A DNA stretch of 64,000 nt from Sinanaerobacter chloroacetimidivorans (GTDB taxonomy: Bacteria; Bacillota; Clostridia; Peptostreptococcales; Anaerovoracaceae). The stretch is taken from NCBI RefSeq assembly GCF_018128545.1, contig NZ_JAGSND010000017.1, forward strand, positions 35,697 to 99,696, written 5' to 3'. Of the stretch, positions 41,107 to 49,712 are shown piece by piece (position 1 is the stretch's first letter; every line of letters starts with the position of its first letter). A program made the translations under genes and the position numbers. The notes beneath the pieces are model-generated. The model was not told where the DNA came from and ran no database searches. It saw nothing but the letters and a program-made list of their open reading frames with translations.

Positions 41107-42117
41107 ATGGTTTCCATGAAGGATATTTCAATAAAGTGCGGAGTATCTGTCGCAACAGTAAGCAAAGCGCTGAATGGCCAAAGCGACGTCGGCAAACAGA
41201 CGGCGCAGCATATTCGCAGTGTTGCCAAAGAAATGGGGTACCTGCCCAATGCAGCAGCCCGAGCTCTTAAAACCAACCGCACGAATAATTTGGGCGTTTT
41301 GTTCGTCGACAACATGCAAAGCGGCCTGATGCATGAATATTTCTCCTCCTTGCTTGACAGCATTAAGACCGAAGCGGAACGCAGCGGATACGATATCACA
41401 TTTATCAGCAATAATATCGGACAGCATAAGATGAGCTACCTCGAGCATTGCCGCTACAGGGCCTGTGACGGTGTGGTCATCGCCTGTGCAGATTTTAATG
41501 ATCCCGACGTGGTGGAGCTGGTCCAAAGCGAAATTCCGGTGGTTACCATCGACCATGTGTTTAATGAAAAAACGGCGATCCTCTCAAACAACGTACAGTG
41601 TGTCCGGGATCTCGTTACGTATATTGTAAAACAGGGGCATAAAAAGATTGCCTTTATCCATGGGGAAGATACCTCGGTTACTCAGAAGCGCATTGCAAGC
41701 TTCCATCGAACTTGTCAGGAATACGGCATTGCGGTTTCGGAAGCTTATATCAAGAGCGCACGATATCATGATCCGGCCTCAAGTGCAGAGGCTACCCGGC
41801 AGTTGTTGTCTTTAGCGGATCGACCCACTTGCATCATGTATCCTGATGATTTCTCTTTTATGGGCGGACGCAGCGTGCTGGATGAAATGGAATTGAAGAT
41901 TCCGGAAGATATCAGCGTGGCCGGATTTGACGGCATCTTTCTCTCTCGGGTTTTACAGCCGGTTCTCACAACAGTCCGGCAGGATACCGTTCGTATCGGT
42001 CGCGAGGCGGCTTGCCGTCTCATAGATGCTATTGAAAACCCAAAAGCAGCGGTGGCTGAGCAGGTCTTGATCGATGGGCAGCTGCTTTCCGGTAATTCGG
42101 TAAAACAGATCACCTAA
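41107..42117 (+). CDS. LacI-family transcriptional regulator
   Basis: A 336-residue repressor of normal length. The N-terminal HTH reads MKDISIKCGVSVATVSKALNG with the hinge helix GYLPNAAARALKTNRT. The sugar-binding domain (about 60-330) includes NNLGVLFVDNMQSGLMHEYFSSLLDSI, FIHGEDTSVTQKRIASF and the C-terminal VAGFDGIFLSRVLQPVLTTVRQD. GGAGGGATAGCC precedes the ATG. It lies between the leftward GH94/GH1 genes and the rightward transporter and presumably controls both in response to a beta-glucoside or its phosphate. Confidence 0.94.
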   Translation: MVSMKDISIKCGVSVATVSKALNGQSDVGKQTAQHIRSVAKEMGYLPNAAARALKTNRTNNLGVLFVDNMQSGLMHEYFSSLLDSIKTEAERSGYDITFISNNIGQHKMSYLEHCRYRACDGVVIACADFNDPDVVELVQSEIPVVTIDHVFNEKTAILSNNVQCVRDLVTYIVKQGHKKIAFIHGEDTSVTQKRIASFHRTCQEYGIAVSEAYIKSARYHDPASSAEATRQLLSLADRPTCIMYPDDFSFMGGRSVLDEMELKIPEDISVAGFDGIFLSRVLQPVLTTVRQDTVRIGREAACRLIDAIENPKAAVAEQVLIDGQLLSGNSVKQIT

Positions 42118-42121
42118 CCAT

Positions 42122-42149
42122 CGGAGGCGTGAAATATCCGGTGCCTCCG
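42122..42149 (+). other. Hairpin between the LacI and binding-protein genes
   Basis: CGGAGGC (42122-42128) pairs with GCCTCCG (42143-42149), loop of 14. There is no T run, so it is not a clear terminator. Confidence 0.4.
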
Positions 42150-42222
42150 GCATCATGCAGAGCATCATTAGGTTTTTAACCGCCTAAATAAAGCATGCTA
42201 TCATTAAGGAGGAGGAAGAACT

Positions 42223-43587
42223 ATGAACAATGCTAAAAAATTTCTTGTGTTGTTTCTAACGCTTGCAATGTTGGTTTCTATGGCTGCCTGTGGATCCGCC
42301 GGCGAGACAGCAGGATCCGGAACCGGTGACGAAGAAGGAAAGGTTCTTAACATTTATTGCTGGAACGAGGAATTCAAATCGCGCTTTACCGATTATTTTG
42401 AGAAACCAGGTCTTGTTCCCGATGGGGTGAAGGTCAACTTCGTTATCACCCCTAACCAGGATAACGCCTACCAAAACGCGCTTGATGAAGCGCTGCTCAA
42501 TCAGGAAAATGCCGCCGGGGATGATAAGATCGATATCTTCCTGATCGAAGCGGACTATGCACTCAAATATGTTAACACTGATTATACCTTGGATGTAGTG
42601 AATGACATCGGCCTCACCGAAGACGATCTTTCCGATCAATACCAGTATACCCGAGATATTGTGACAGACAGCAGCGGCCGCCAGAAGGGCACGACCTGGC
42701 AGGCGACTCCAGGCTTGTTTGCCTACCGCCGTTCCATCGCCAAAGACGTTCTTGGTACCGATGATCCGGAAAAAGTACAGGAGGCGCTTGCAAACTGGGA
42801 TAAATTTGACCAAGTGGCTGAGAAGGCAGCAACCAAAGGCTACAAGATGCTCTCCGGTTATGACGATTCTTTCCGTACATTTAATAACAATGTTTCCCAG
42901 CCTTGGGTCGATAAGAACAACAAGATTGTCATCGATCCCAACGTAATGCGCTGGGTTGAACAGACAAAGCTTTATACTGATAAGGGCTATAATAATAAGA
43001 CCATTCTATGGGCACCTGAATGGGCTGCCGACCAGGGCCCGGCCGGCAAGGTATTCGGTTTCTTCTACTCTACCTGGGGTATCAACTTCACTTTGCTGGG
43101 CAACTCTCTTGCCACACCGGAATCTGAGGGCGGAAAGCCCGAAGTCGGCAACGGCATCTATGGCGATTATGCCGTCTGCCAGGGGCCGCAAAACTATTAC
43201 TGGGGCGGTACCTGGATCTGTGCTGCGGCAGGTACGGACAATTTAAAACTGGTCCACGACATTATGTATACCCTTACCTGTGATGCTGCAACAATGAAGC
43301 AAATCACTGTTGATACGCAGGACTACACCAATAACGTGTCCGCCATGAATGAGCTTGCTTCAAGTGATTTCAAATCCGACTTCCTGGGCGGGCAGAACCA
43401 CATCGCACTTTTTGCAGATGCTGCGCCAAAGATTGATATGAGCAATATTTCTCCGTATGATCAAACGATGACCGAGCAGTTCCGATCAGCCTTTAAGGAT
43501 TACTTCGACAATAAGGTTACCAAGGAACAGGCTCTTGAGAATTTCTACACTGCGGTAATCGAAAAACATCCGGAGTTATCCAAATAA
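42223..43587 (+). CDS. CUT1-type sugar-binding lipoprotein
   Basis: A 454-residue extracellular solute-binding protein. The signal peptide ends in the lipobox MAACG near residue 23, with a serine/glycine linker after it. LNIYCWNEEFKSRF begins the mature MalE-like fold. It contains many aromatic residues in the cleft region (YYWGGTWICAAAG, FFYSTWGINF), as common for oligosaccharide binders. AAGGAGGAGG precedes the ATG. Two MalF/MalG-type permeases follow. Context with GH94 and GH1 suggests cellobiose or cello-oligosaccharides as ligand. Confidence 0.9.
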   Translation: MNNAKKFLVLFLTLAMLVSMAACGSAGETAGSGTGDEEGKVLNIYCWNEEFKSRFTDYFEKPGLVPDGVKVNFVITPNQDNAYQNALDEALLNQENAAGDDKIDIFLIEADYALKYVNTDYTLDVVNDIGLTEDDLSDQYQYTRDIVTDSSGRQKGTTWQATPGLFAYRRSIAKDVLGTDDPEKVQEALANWDKFDQVAEKAATKGYKMLSGYDDSFRTFNNNVSQPWVDKNNKIVIDPNVMRWVEQTKLYTDKGYNNKTILWAPEWAADQGPAGKVFGFFYSTWGINFTLLGNSLATPESEGGKPEVGNGIYGDYAVCQGPQNYYWGGTWICAAAGTDNLKLVHDIMYTLTCDAATMKQITVDTQDYTNNVSAMNELASSDFKSDFLGGQNHIALFADAAPKIDMSNISPYDQTMTEQFRSAFKDYFDNKVTKEQALENFYTAVIEKHPELSK

Positions 43588-43630
43588 AAACTGGCTGAGG
43601 GTGCGGTTAAACCGCCTCACCGGTTGATGG

Positions 43631-43664
43631 CGCACGATAAGTTACCTCACTTTCTTATCGTGCG
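43631..43664 (+). other. Hairpin after the binding-protein gene
   Basis: CGCACGATAAG (43631-43641) pairs perfectly with CTTATCGTGCG (43654-43664), loop of 12, followed by TACTGTTTTA. It may protect the upstream message or cause partial termination, so that more binding protein than permease is made. Confidence 0.65.
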
Positions 43665-43727
43665 TACTGTTTTATATTCATTTATTATTTTCTCGATTCG
43701 GCGGCTAATTACAATTGAGGTGAAAAC

Positions 43728-44726
43728 ATGAATACTGTTCATAACCAAACGGCGGCTGTCCGCAAAAAGGCCGGACCCATCAGCTATGCAAAATGGGGGT
43801 ACATATTTCTCATTCCTTTTTTTCTTGTATATGTTGTCTTTTCTTTTGTCCCCCTGGTTTCCGTATTTTATAACAGTTTTTTTGAAAACTACATGTCGGG
43901 CTTGACACAGATCGGTCCGAATTTTGTAGGATTTGAAAACTATGGAAAGCTTTTCGAAAACAATCTGGGAAAATACTTCGGTAACACCATGCTGATCTGG
44001 GTACTCGGCTTTATTCCACAGATTCTCATTTCACTTCTTCTGGCGAGCTGGTTTACTAACCTGCGGCTGCGGCTCCGTGCAACGGGTATTTTCAAAACGA
44101 TTATTTATCTTCCGAATCTGATTATGGCATCCGCATTCGCACTGCTCTTCTTTGTGTTATTTTCCGATGCCGGTCCCATGAATGACATCTTATTAAGTCT
44201 TGGGATTCTCGAGACACCATATCGTTTCTTATCCGAGGTTGCAGGGACACGCGGGCTGATCATTGCCATGAACTTTCTTCTTTGGTTCGGCAATACTACT
44301 ATCCTTCTTATGGCAGGGATTATGGGAATTGATACGTCACTGATCGAAGCTGCGGAGATGGACGGCGCAAAACCCGCACAGGTTTTCTGGCTCATTACCA
44401 TGCCGCTTTTAAAACCGATCTTTGTATATGTGCTCATTACTTCGCTGATCGGCGGTCTCCAGATGTTCGACGTACCGCAGATCCTTACCAATGGAGGCGG
44501 CAATCCGGACAGAACGAGCACAACCTTGATTATGCTCCTGAATAATCATCTCTACAGCAAGAATTACGGAATGGGCGGTGCGCTGAGCGTCATTCTGCTT
44601 ATTGTCAGCGGGGTACTGAGTTTTCTTGTGTACGATACACTGACAAAGGAGCAGCGAATGCATCGAAAGGAGCAGAGGCAGTATCGAAAGGAGCAAAAAC
44701 AGATTGGAGGAGGTGGTGAACAATGA
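43728..44726 (+). CDS. CUT1 sugar ABC transporter permease (MalF-like)
   Basis: A 332-residue permease with six or so membrane segments and the cytoplasmic EAA loop EAAEMDGAKPAQVFWLITMPLLKPI. The C-terminus is an unusual, highly charged tail with repeats of (H/Y)RKEQ between about residues 305 and 328. GAGGTG precedes the ATG. It overlaps the second permease by 4 bp (ATGA). Confidence 0.92.
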   Translation: MNTVHNQTAAVRKKAGPISYAKWGYIFLIPFFLVYVVFSFVPLVSVFYNSFFENYMSGLTQIGPNFVGFENYGKLFENNLGKYFGNTMLIWVLGFIPQILISLLLASWFTNLRLRLRATGIFKTIIYLPNLIMASAFALLFFVLFSDAGPMNDILLSLGILETPYRFLSEVAGTRGLIIAMNFLLWFGNTTILLMAGIMGIDTSLIEAAEMDGAKPAQVFWLITMPLLKPIFVYVLITSLIGGLQMFDVPQILTNGGGNPDRTSTTLIMLLNNHLYSKNYGMGGALSVILLIVSGVLSFLVYDTLTKEQRMHRKEQRQYRKEQKQIGGGGEQ

Positions 44727-45586
44727 ACAAAAACCTGGGAGATGCTGCACGCCTTCAGCTAAAGCTTACGAGAGCCGTATGCTATATTGTTCTCATCTTG
44801 CTTTCGGCGATGTGCCTGTTTTCCTTTTATGTGCTCATCATCAATTCCACACGCTCTCATCCCGATATTCAAAAGGGATTTACGTTCTTGCCGGGAGGAT
44901 CCTTCGGATATAACCTTCAGAGCCTTCTTGCAAATGAAAATTTGCCTGTGGTGAGAGCCATCTTTAACAGCCTGTTTATATCATCATGCGCCGCGCTTGT
45001 AACAACTTATTTTTCGGCCTTGACAGCTTTTGCCATCCATGTGTACGATTTTCGTTTTAAACGTGCGGCGTTCACCTTCATCATGATGATTATGATGGTA
45101 CCTACACAGGTGACAGCTCTTGGCTTTGTAAGATTGATGGGGACCTTCAATCTCATGGATACGTTTATACCGCTCATTGTTCCGGCTGCTGCTTCACCTG
45201 TGGTGTTCTTCTTTATGAAGCAATATATGGAGGCCTCGCTGCCCATCGCCATTGTGGAAGCCGCACGGATTGACGGCTCAAATGAGTTCTACACCTTCAA
45301 CCACATCGTGCTTCCCATCATGAAACCGGCAATGGCTGTGCAAGGCATATTCAGCTTTGTTTCCTCATGGAACAACTATTTTGTACCGTCACTTATCCTG
45401 AAATCAGCGGAAAATAAGACTGTACCGCTTCTGATTGCCCAATTACGTAACGCAGACTTTTTGAAGTTTGACATGGGGCAGGTGTATATGCTCATTACCA
45501 TTGCCATCGTCCCGGTCATTATCGTCTACCTGCTGCTTTCCAAGTTCATTATAAGGGGCATCGCATTGGGAAGCGTAAAAGGATAA
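44723..45586 (+). CDS. CUT1 sugar ABC transporter permease (MalG-like)
   Basis: A 287-residue permease with the EAA loop EAARIDGSNEFYTFNHIVLPIMKPAMA and the usual N-terminal segment. GGAGGAGGTG lies in the end of the first permease gene, giving coupled translation. No ATPase gene follows before the terminator, so the transporter must borrow an MsmK/UgpC-type ATPase encoded elsewhere. This is common in Clostridia and other Gram-positives. Confidence 0.93.
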   Translation: MNKNLGDAARLQLKLTRAVCYIVLILLSAMCLFSFYVLIINSTRSHPDIQKGFTFLPGGSFGYNLQSLLANENLPVVRAIFNSLFISSCAALVTTYFSALTAFAIHVYDFRFKRAAFTFIMMIMMVPTQVTALGFVRLMGTFNLMDTFIPLIVPAAASPVVFFFMKQYMEASLPIAIVEAARIDGSNEFYTFNHIVLPIMKPAMAVQGIFSFVSSWNNYFVPSLILKSAENKTVPLLIAQLRNADFLKFDMGQVYMLITIAIVPVIIVYLLLSKFIIRGIALGSVKG

Positions 45587-45622
45587 TCAGAGCAGTTGAA
45601 TGCTGTTGAACTACGTATTTTG

Positions 45623-45658
45623 AAACCTGCAGAATTAAACTGCGGGTTTTCTTTTTTT
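45623..45658 (+). terminator. Terminator of the CUT1 operon
   Basis: AAACCTGCAG (45623-45632) pairs with CTGCGGGTTT (45640-45649) with one T-G wobble, then TCTTTTTTTCT. Confidence 0.85.
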
Positions 45659-45759
45659 CTGTACTCACTGTTAAAGTTGCATAAATTGTAATTGTATAAT
45701 AAACTGATACATAATAATGGAAATGATACTGTATTGATTAACAGGATATAGATAGAATT

Positions 45760-46521
45760 ATGAAGATAAAAGTTTATTTTGAAAATGATAAATATATTGC
45801 AGGTATCACATTGAGAGACGAATCGGAGCCGGAGGACGGAAATATGGCACTGCATGCCTGTGAAAACCCGGATCGGGTCATTGCAAACCGCATAAAACTG
45901 GCGGAGATGCTAAACTGCGGACTGGATGATTTCGTGTGCTCCTATCAAACCCATAGCTCGAACTTCCATCAGGTTACGCAGACGGATAGAGGGCGAGGAG
46001 CCAAAAGCATGGATACTGCAATTGCCGATAACGATGCCTTATATACTGATGAGCCGAATCTTTTGCTATGCTGTTTTACTGCTGATTGTGTCCCTGTTAC
46101 ATTTTATAATGAAATAAGCGGTTTGATCGGCATGATCCACTCGGGCTGGCAAGGTACGGTAAAAGAAATCACCTCAAAGGTTTTGGAGCAAATCATACAA
46201 TTGGAACATTGCTGTCCGGATGACCTTAAAATACACCTTGGGCCGGCTTTGAGCCAGAACCGTTTTGAAGTGGATAAGGATGTCTGTGAAAAATTCGAAG
46301 CACTTGGATATGCAGAGGATTTTATCTATTATAATGACCGGACTCATAAGTACCATATCGATAACCAACAGGTGGTAAAAAGGCAATGTGAGAGAATGGG
46401 AATCAGGCAAGAAAGGATAACGGTTGATGAAACCTGTACTTATGATAGCCCTTACGGCTTTTCTTACCGTAAAGATAAAAACTGTGGAAGACATCTTAGC
46501 TTTATTATGAAAAAAAGGTAG
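45760..46521 (+). CDS. pgeF: PgeF/YfiH-family protein (peptidoglycan editing factor, multicopper-oxidase-like fold)
   Basis: A 253-residue member of the YfiH (laccase-domain) family. Metal-site blocks are seen as SYQTHSSNFHQV, LCCFTADCVPVTFY and GMIHSGWQGTVKEI, with the C-terminal SYRKDKNCGRHLSFIM. Members act on purine nucleosides in vitro and, in bacteria, remove wrongly incorporated L-Ser precursors from peptidoglycan synthesis. The ribosome site before 45760 is weak. It is followed 80 bp later by a hydrolase gene. Confidence 0.88.
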   Translation: MKIKVYFENDKYIAGITLRDESEPEDGNMALHACENPDRVIANRIKLAEMLNCGLDDFVCSYQTHSSNFHQVTQTDRGRGAKSMDTAIADNDALYTDEPNLLLCCFTADCVPVTFYNEISGLIGMIHSGWQGTVKEITSKVLEQIIQLEHCCPDDLKIHLGPALSQNRFEVDKDVCEKFEALGYAEDFIYYNDRTHKYHIDNQQVVKRQCERMGIRQERITVDETCTYDSPYGFSYRKDKNCGRHLSFIMKKR

Positions 46522-46601
46522 CTGGCAATGGCCGGAAGTTTCTTGCTGATTTCAAGTATGAACATATTTCATGAAAATATAAATGAAGCGGAAGTGAGAT
46601 C

Positions 46602-47660
46602 ATGAAAAAAAGAAGTATCTTTGTGATCCTATGCCTTTTACTATTGACAGCTATACTTCTTTGGCGGGAATTCAGGACGGTATCAACCCCAATGATAGCA
46701 GAAGATGGTAAAAGAATACAGTCAAGTGTAAGCGAGCTGAAAGAACTCGATATCGGCGGAATGAAACAGTGGATCTTAATCAGAGGAAACGACGTTTCAA
46801 ACCCTGTTCTGCTTTGGCTGCACGGAGGCCCCGGATCGGCACAAATGCCCATTGCTCAGTATTTTAACAAGGATCTTGAAAAGGAGTTTGTTGTCGTTCA
46901 TTGGGATCAAAGAGGAGCCGGGAAATCGAACCCTTCAAACTTCGATGAATCTACAATGACCTTCGAACAGTATTTGGCAGATGGTCATGAACTAACAAAC
47001 TACTTGAAGGAAAAATTTCACCAGGAAAAAATATACCTGGTGGGACACTCCTGGGGTACGAAAGTCGGAATTACCTTAGTATGCGATTACCCTGAGGATT
47101 ATTATGCCTATGTCGGTGTCAGTCAATTGGTTTCAAATTTGCGCTCTCAGGAGATTACCTATCGCTGGCTGGAAGAAAAAATAGAAAATGATAGTGATAA
47201 ATCAAAATTAGAAAAGATAGGGAAGCCACCCTACGTAGACCATGACCAATATGTCGCCTTCATGAAGCTGACAGGGGAGTACGGCGGAGGGATGGACATC
47301 GGCATGCTAAAGCTCGCCTCTATCGCCATCCATTCCAAAGAATATCGGCTAAGTGACTTTAAACGATGGCTTGACGGAGCCAATAGAGGAAGCGGCCCCA
47401 TGTGGGACTCCTATATAACCTGGGATGCAATGAAAGAAGTACCGAAAGTTACCGTGCCGGTCTATTTCTTTTCCGGAAAAAACGATTACAATACGCCGTT
47501 GGAACTGGTTCGGGACTATTATGAGATGCTCAAAGCTTCTAAAGGGAAGGAGCTGTTTGTTTTCGAAGATTCGGCACACGCTCCCTTTATGAAGGAACCG
47601 GATCGCTTTTTCGACTCATTGAAAAAAGTGAAATCTGAGACTTATCTTACCTCAAACTGA
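46602..47660 (+). CDS. Membrane-anchored alpha/beta hydrolase (proline iminopeptidase-like)
   Basis: A 352-residue protein with an N-terminal membrane anchor (residues 4-22). The alpha/beta-hydrolase fold is shown by LLWLHGGPGSAQ (oxyanion hole), the nucleophile Ser in LVGHSWGTKVG, Asp in FFSGKNDYNTP and His in FEDSAHAPF. HGGPG and WDQRGAGKSNPSN are typical of the S33 peptidase group, so an aminopeptidase or amidase/esterase role at the cell surface is likely. GAAGTGAG precedes the ATG. The following serine hydrolase gene is 34 bp away, so the two form an operon. Confidence 0.88.
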   Translation: MKKRSIFVILCLLLLTAILLWREFRTVSTPMIAEDGKRIQSSVSELKELDIGGMKQWILIRGNDVSNPVLLWLHGGPGSAQMPIAQYFNKDLEKEFVVVHWDQRGAGKSNPSNFDESTMTFEQYLADGHELTNYLKEKFHQEKIYLVGHSWGTKVGITLVCDYPEDYYAYVGVSQLVSNLRSQEITYRWLEEKIENDSDKSKLEKIGKPPYVDHDQYVAFMKLTGEYGGGMDIGMLKLASIAIHSKEYRLSDFKRWLDGANRGSGPMWDSYITWDAMKEVPKVTVPVYFFSGKNDYNTPLELVRDYYEMLKASKGKELFVFEDSAHAPFMKEPDRFFDSLKKVKSETYLTSN

Positions 47661-47694
47661 ATCATAATCCCGGAACTTGAAAGGAGATCGTTAA

Positions 47695-49197
47695 ATGGGA
47701 ACTTTAAATAAGGTTACCTGTAAAAAATTAATAAAGGGAATTGTATTGTTAATCCTTATTCTACTATGTTTGAGCGATTGTACAAAGTCTGATTTTGATA
47801 AGCAGGAACAGGTAAGTGAGTTTACTTCCTTTTTAGATAATCGTATACCGGATTTAATGAAGAGGTATGACATACCAGGTGCAAATGTCGCACTTATTCA
47901 TGATGGTGAAATAGTATGGCTTCGGGCTTATGGCTATGCAGATGTCGGTCGAAAGCAAACAATGACAAAAGGTACCACCTATCGTGCTGAGTCATTATCC
48001 AAATCAGTAACGGCTTGGGGAGTAGTAAAACTCGTAGAACAAGGAAAGCTTGATTTTGATGCTCCTGTTAAACAATACATAAAAAGTTGGGAACTGCCTG
48101 CGGGAGTTGAGGAAACAATAACAGTAAGGCAGCTGCTCAGCAATAGTGCCGGCATGCCTTTAGGAACCATTGGTGAGGAATATTCGCCAAAAGGCCAGAT
48201 TCCTTCTCTGCAGGAGTACTTATCAAAAGAGGCAAAGCAAATTCAAAAACCGGGCAGCTTTTTATACTCCAATGTAGGATATAATTTACTTGAGTTAATG
48301 ATAGAAGAGGTGACAGGGCAGAAGTTTGCAGAGTATATGGATGAGGAAATCCTGGGGCCTCTCGGGATGCAGAACTCAAGTTTTGTCTGGAAAGAAGAGA
48401 ACGAGGATAATATGGCAACTGGTTATGATATAAAGGGTCACCCGGTTCCAGCTTATGTTTACCCAGGAAAGGCATCCGGCGGACTTTTTACAACAGCCGA
48501 TGATGTTGCACGTTTCGTTATTGCAGGGATGCCGCAGTTTGATAAAACAAACCAAAAACTATTAAAAGTTAGTAATATGCAAGAAATTTATTCCCCTTAT
48601 GTTGAAATCCCCGGTCTTTATGGCATAGTGGCAGATTCTTACGGGATGGGACATTTTTTAGAAACTTTGGAAAATGGCGATAAAGCCGTTTTTCACGGAG
48701 GACAGGGTCACGGCTGGATGACACACTTTCATTGTCTCCCTGATAAGGGAGATGGAATCGTGATTTTGACAAACAGTCAGAGAAGCTGGCCGTTTATTTC
48801 TTATCTGATAAGTGATTGGTCAAAGTGGATTGGTATTCCTGCCTTAGGCATGAATAGAATTGCACAGGGAGTCCTGCTTGTCTGGTCGGTCATCCTTCTC
48901 TTATTTATTGCATCCTTATTGCTCCTCTGGCGAATAGGCACAAATTTCATGTCCGGAAATCGAAAATGGGTACCCTTTACCAAGGAAAACCGTCTGCTGC
49001 GATTCCTGCTTGGTTTTGTGGCTTTGGCGATCCTAACAATCCTTGTATGGTGTGTGAACCAGGATTACCTGTTTATAACATCTGTCTTTCCGACAGCATA
49101 TCAGTGGCTTGGATTATCGGCCTTGGTTTTTGCAGTAACCTGTATGCTTCTGGCAGTATTCCCAAGATTGAGCATGAAAGTAATGAAAATAAAATAA
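47695..49197 (+). CDS. Beta-lactamase-family serine hydrolase with C-terminal membrane domain
   Basis: A 500-residue protein. An N-terminal hydrophobic segment is followed by a class C beta-lactamase/DD-peptidase fold: SxxK in ESLSKSVTAWG, YxN in FLYSNVGYN, and HGG in AVFHGGQGHGW. The last 115 residues carry three or more membrane helices (LLVWSVILLLFIASLLLLW and others), an arrangement common in Clostridia and Bacilli. It is likely an esterase or peptidase acting outside the membrane rather than an antibiotic resistance enzyme. AAAGGAG precedes the ATG. It is paired with the alpha/beta hydrolase upstream. Confidence 0.88.
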   Translation: MGTLNKVTCKKLIKGIVLLILILLCLSDCTKSDFDKQEQVSEFTSFLDNRIPDLMKRYDIPGANVALIHDGEIVWLRAYGYADVGRKQTMTKGTTYRAESLSKSVTAWGVVKLVEQGKLDFDAPVKQYIKSWELPAGVEETITVRQLLSNSAGMPLGTIGEEYSPKGQIPSLQEYLSKEAKQIQKPGSFLYSNVGYNLLELMIEEVTGQKFAEYMDEEILGPLGMQNSSFVWKEENEDNMATGYDIKGHPVPAYVYPGKASGGLFTTADDVARFVIAGMPQFDKTNQKLLKVSNMQEIYSPYVEIPGLYGIVADSYGMGHFLETLENGDKAVFHGGQGHGWMTHFHCLPDKGDGIVILTNSQRSWPFISYLISDWSKWIGIPALGMNRIAQGVLLVWSVILLLFIASLLLLWRIGTNFMSGNRKWVPFTKENRLLRFLLGFVALAILTILVWCVNQDYLFITSVFPTAYQWLGLSALVFAVTCMLLAVFPRLSMKVMKIK

Positions 49198-49341
49198 CTT
49201 GATAGATTACAAAATAAAATAACAATAAATTATTATTTAAAATTAATTAAAATAATGGTATTGATCATTCAAAAGTGTCTTAATTTACTAGCACATAGCA
49301 GAATAAAACCTGGCTACACTATTTGTAGGAGGTGTTTGAAA

Positions 49342-49551
49342 ATGGATGCAAATAATATTGACTTGGGAGCAATGAAGTCAAGAGATTTAGGCAATATGGT
49401 TTCTAAGGCGCTGGTTGAGATTGGTAAAGAAGTAGTAAAAAGCGCATCGCCGAATGGTTATGTGGACTATGGAAATTTACCGTCAAGAGCTTTGCCGGAA
49501 CTTGGAAAACAGGCCGTTGCCAATGTGCTGGGAAATGAAAGCACACAATAA
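49342..49551 (+). CDS. Small hypothetical protein (69 residues)
   Basis: It begins MDANNIDLGAMKSRDLG, with a perfect AGGAGGTG 7 bp before the ATG at 49342. The sequence is amphipathic, soluble and free of cysteines. It contains two similar segments, MKSRDLGNMVSKALVEIGKEVV and LPSRALPELGKQAVANVL, suggesting an internal duplication of a short helix. I do not recognise a family. A terminator follows at 49623. Confidence 0.65.
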   Translation: MDANNIDLGAMKSRDLGNMVSKALVEIGKEVVKSASPNGYVDYGNLPSRALPELGKQAVANVLGNESTQ

Positions 49552-49622
49552 AAAAACAGTATAGAATGGAAGCCTTATTTAGTTTGTGAACCGAACCCCA
49601 GAAATATCAAATTATTTAGCTG

Positions 49623-49680
49623 CTCCAAATGCTAGATCGATCTCTAACATTTGGAGTGTGCTTTATTTTTTTTGTTTTTT
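49623..49680 (+). terminator. Terminator after the small gene
   Basis: CTCCAAATG (49623-49631) pairs with CATTTGGAG (49648-49656), with further partial pairing in the loop, followed by a long T-rich run (TTTATTTTTTTT). It stands between converging genes. Confidence 0.8.
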
Positions 49681-49712
49681 TCTTCAGACCATGGACTACG
49701 GTTTTATTATTT

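Noticed and set aside
47695..49197. Antibiotic resistance beta-lactamase
   Set aside because: The C-terminal membrane domain and hydrolase neighbour indicate a housekeeping serine hydrolase; the fold alone does not imply resistance.
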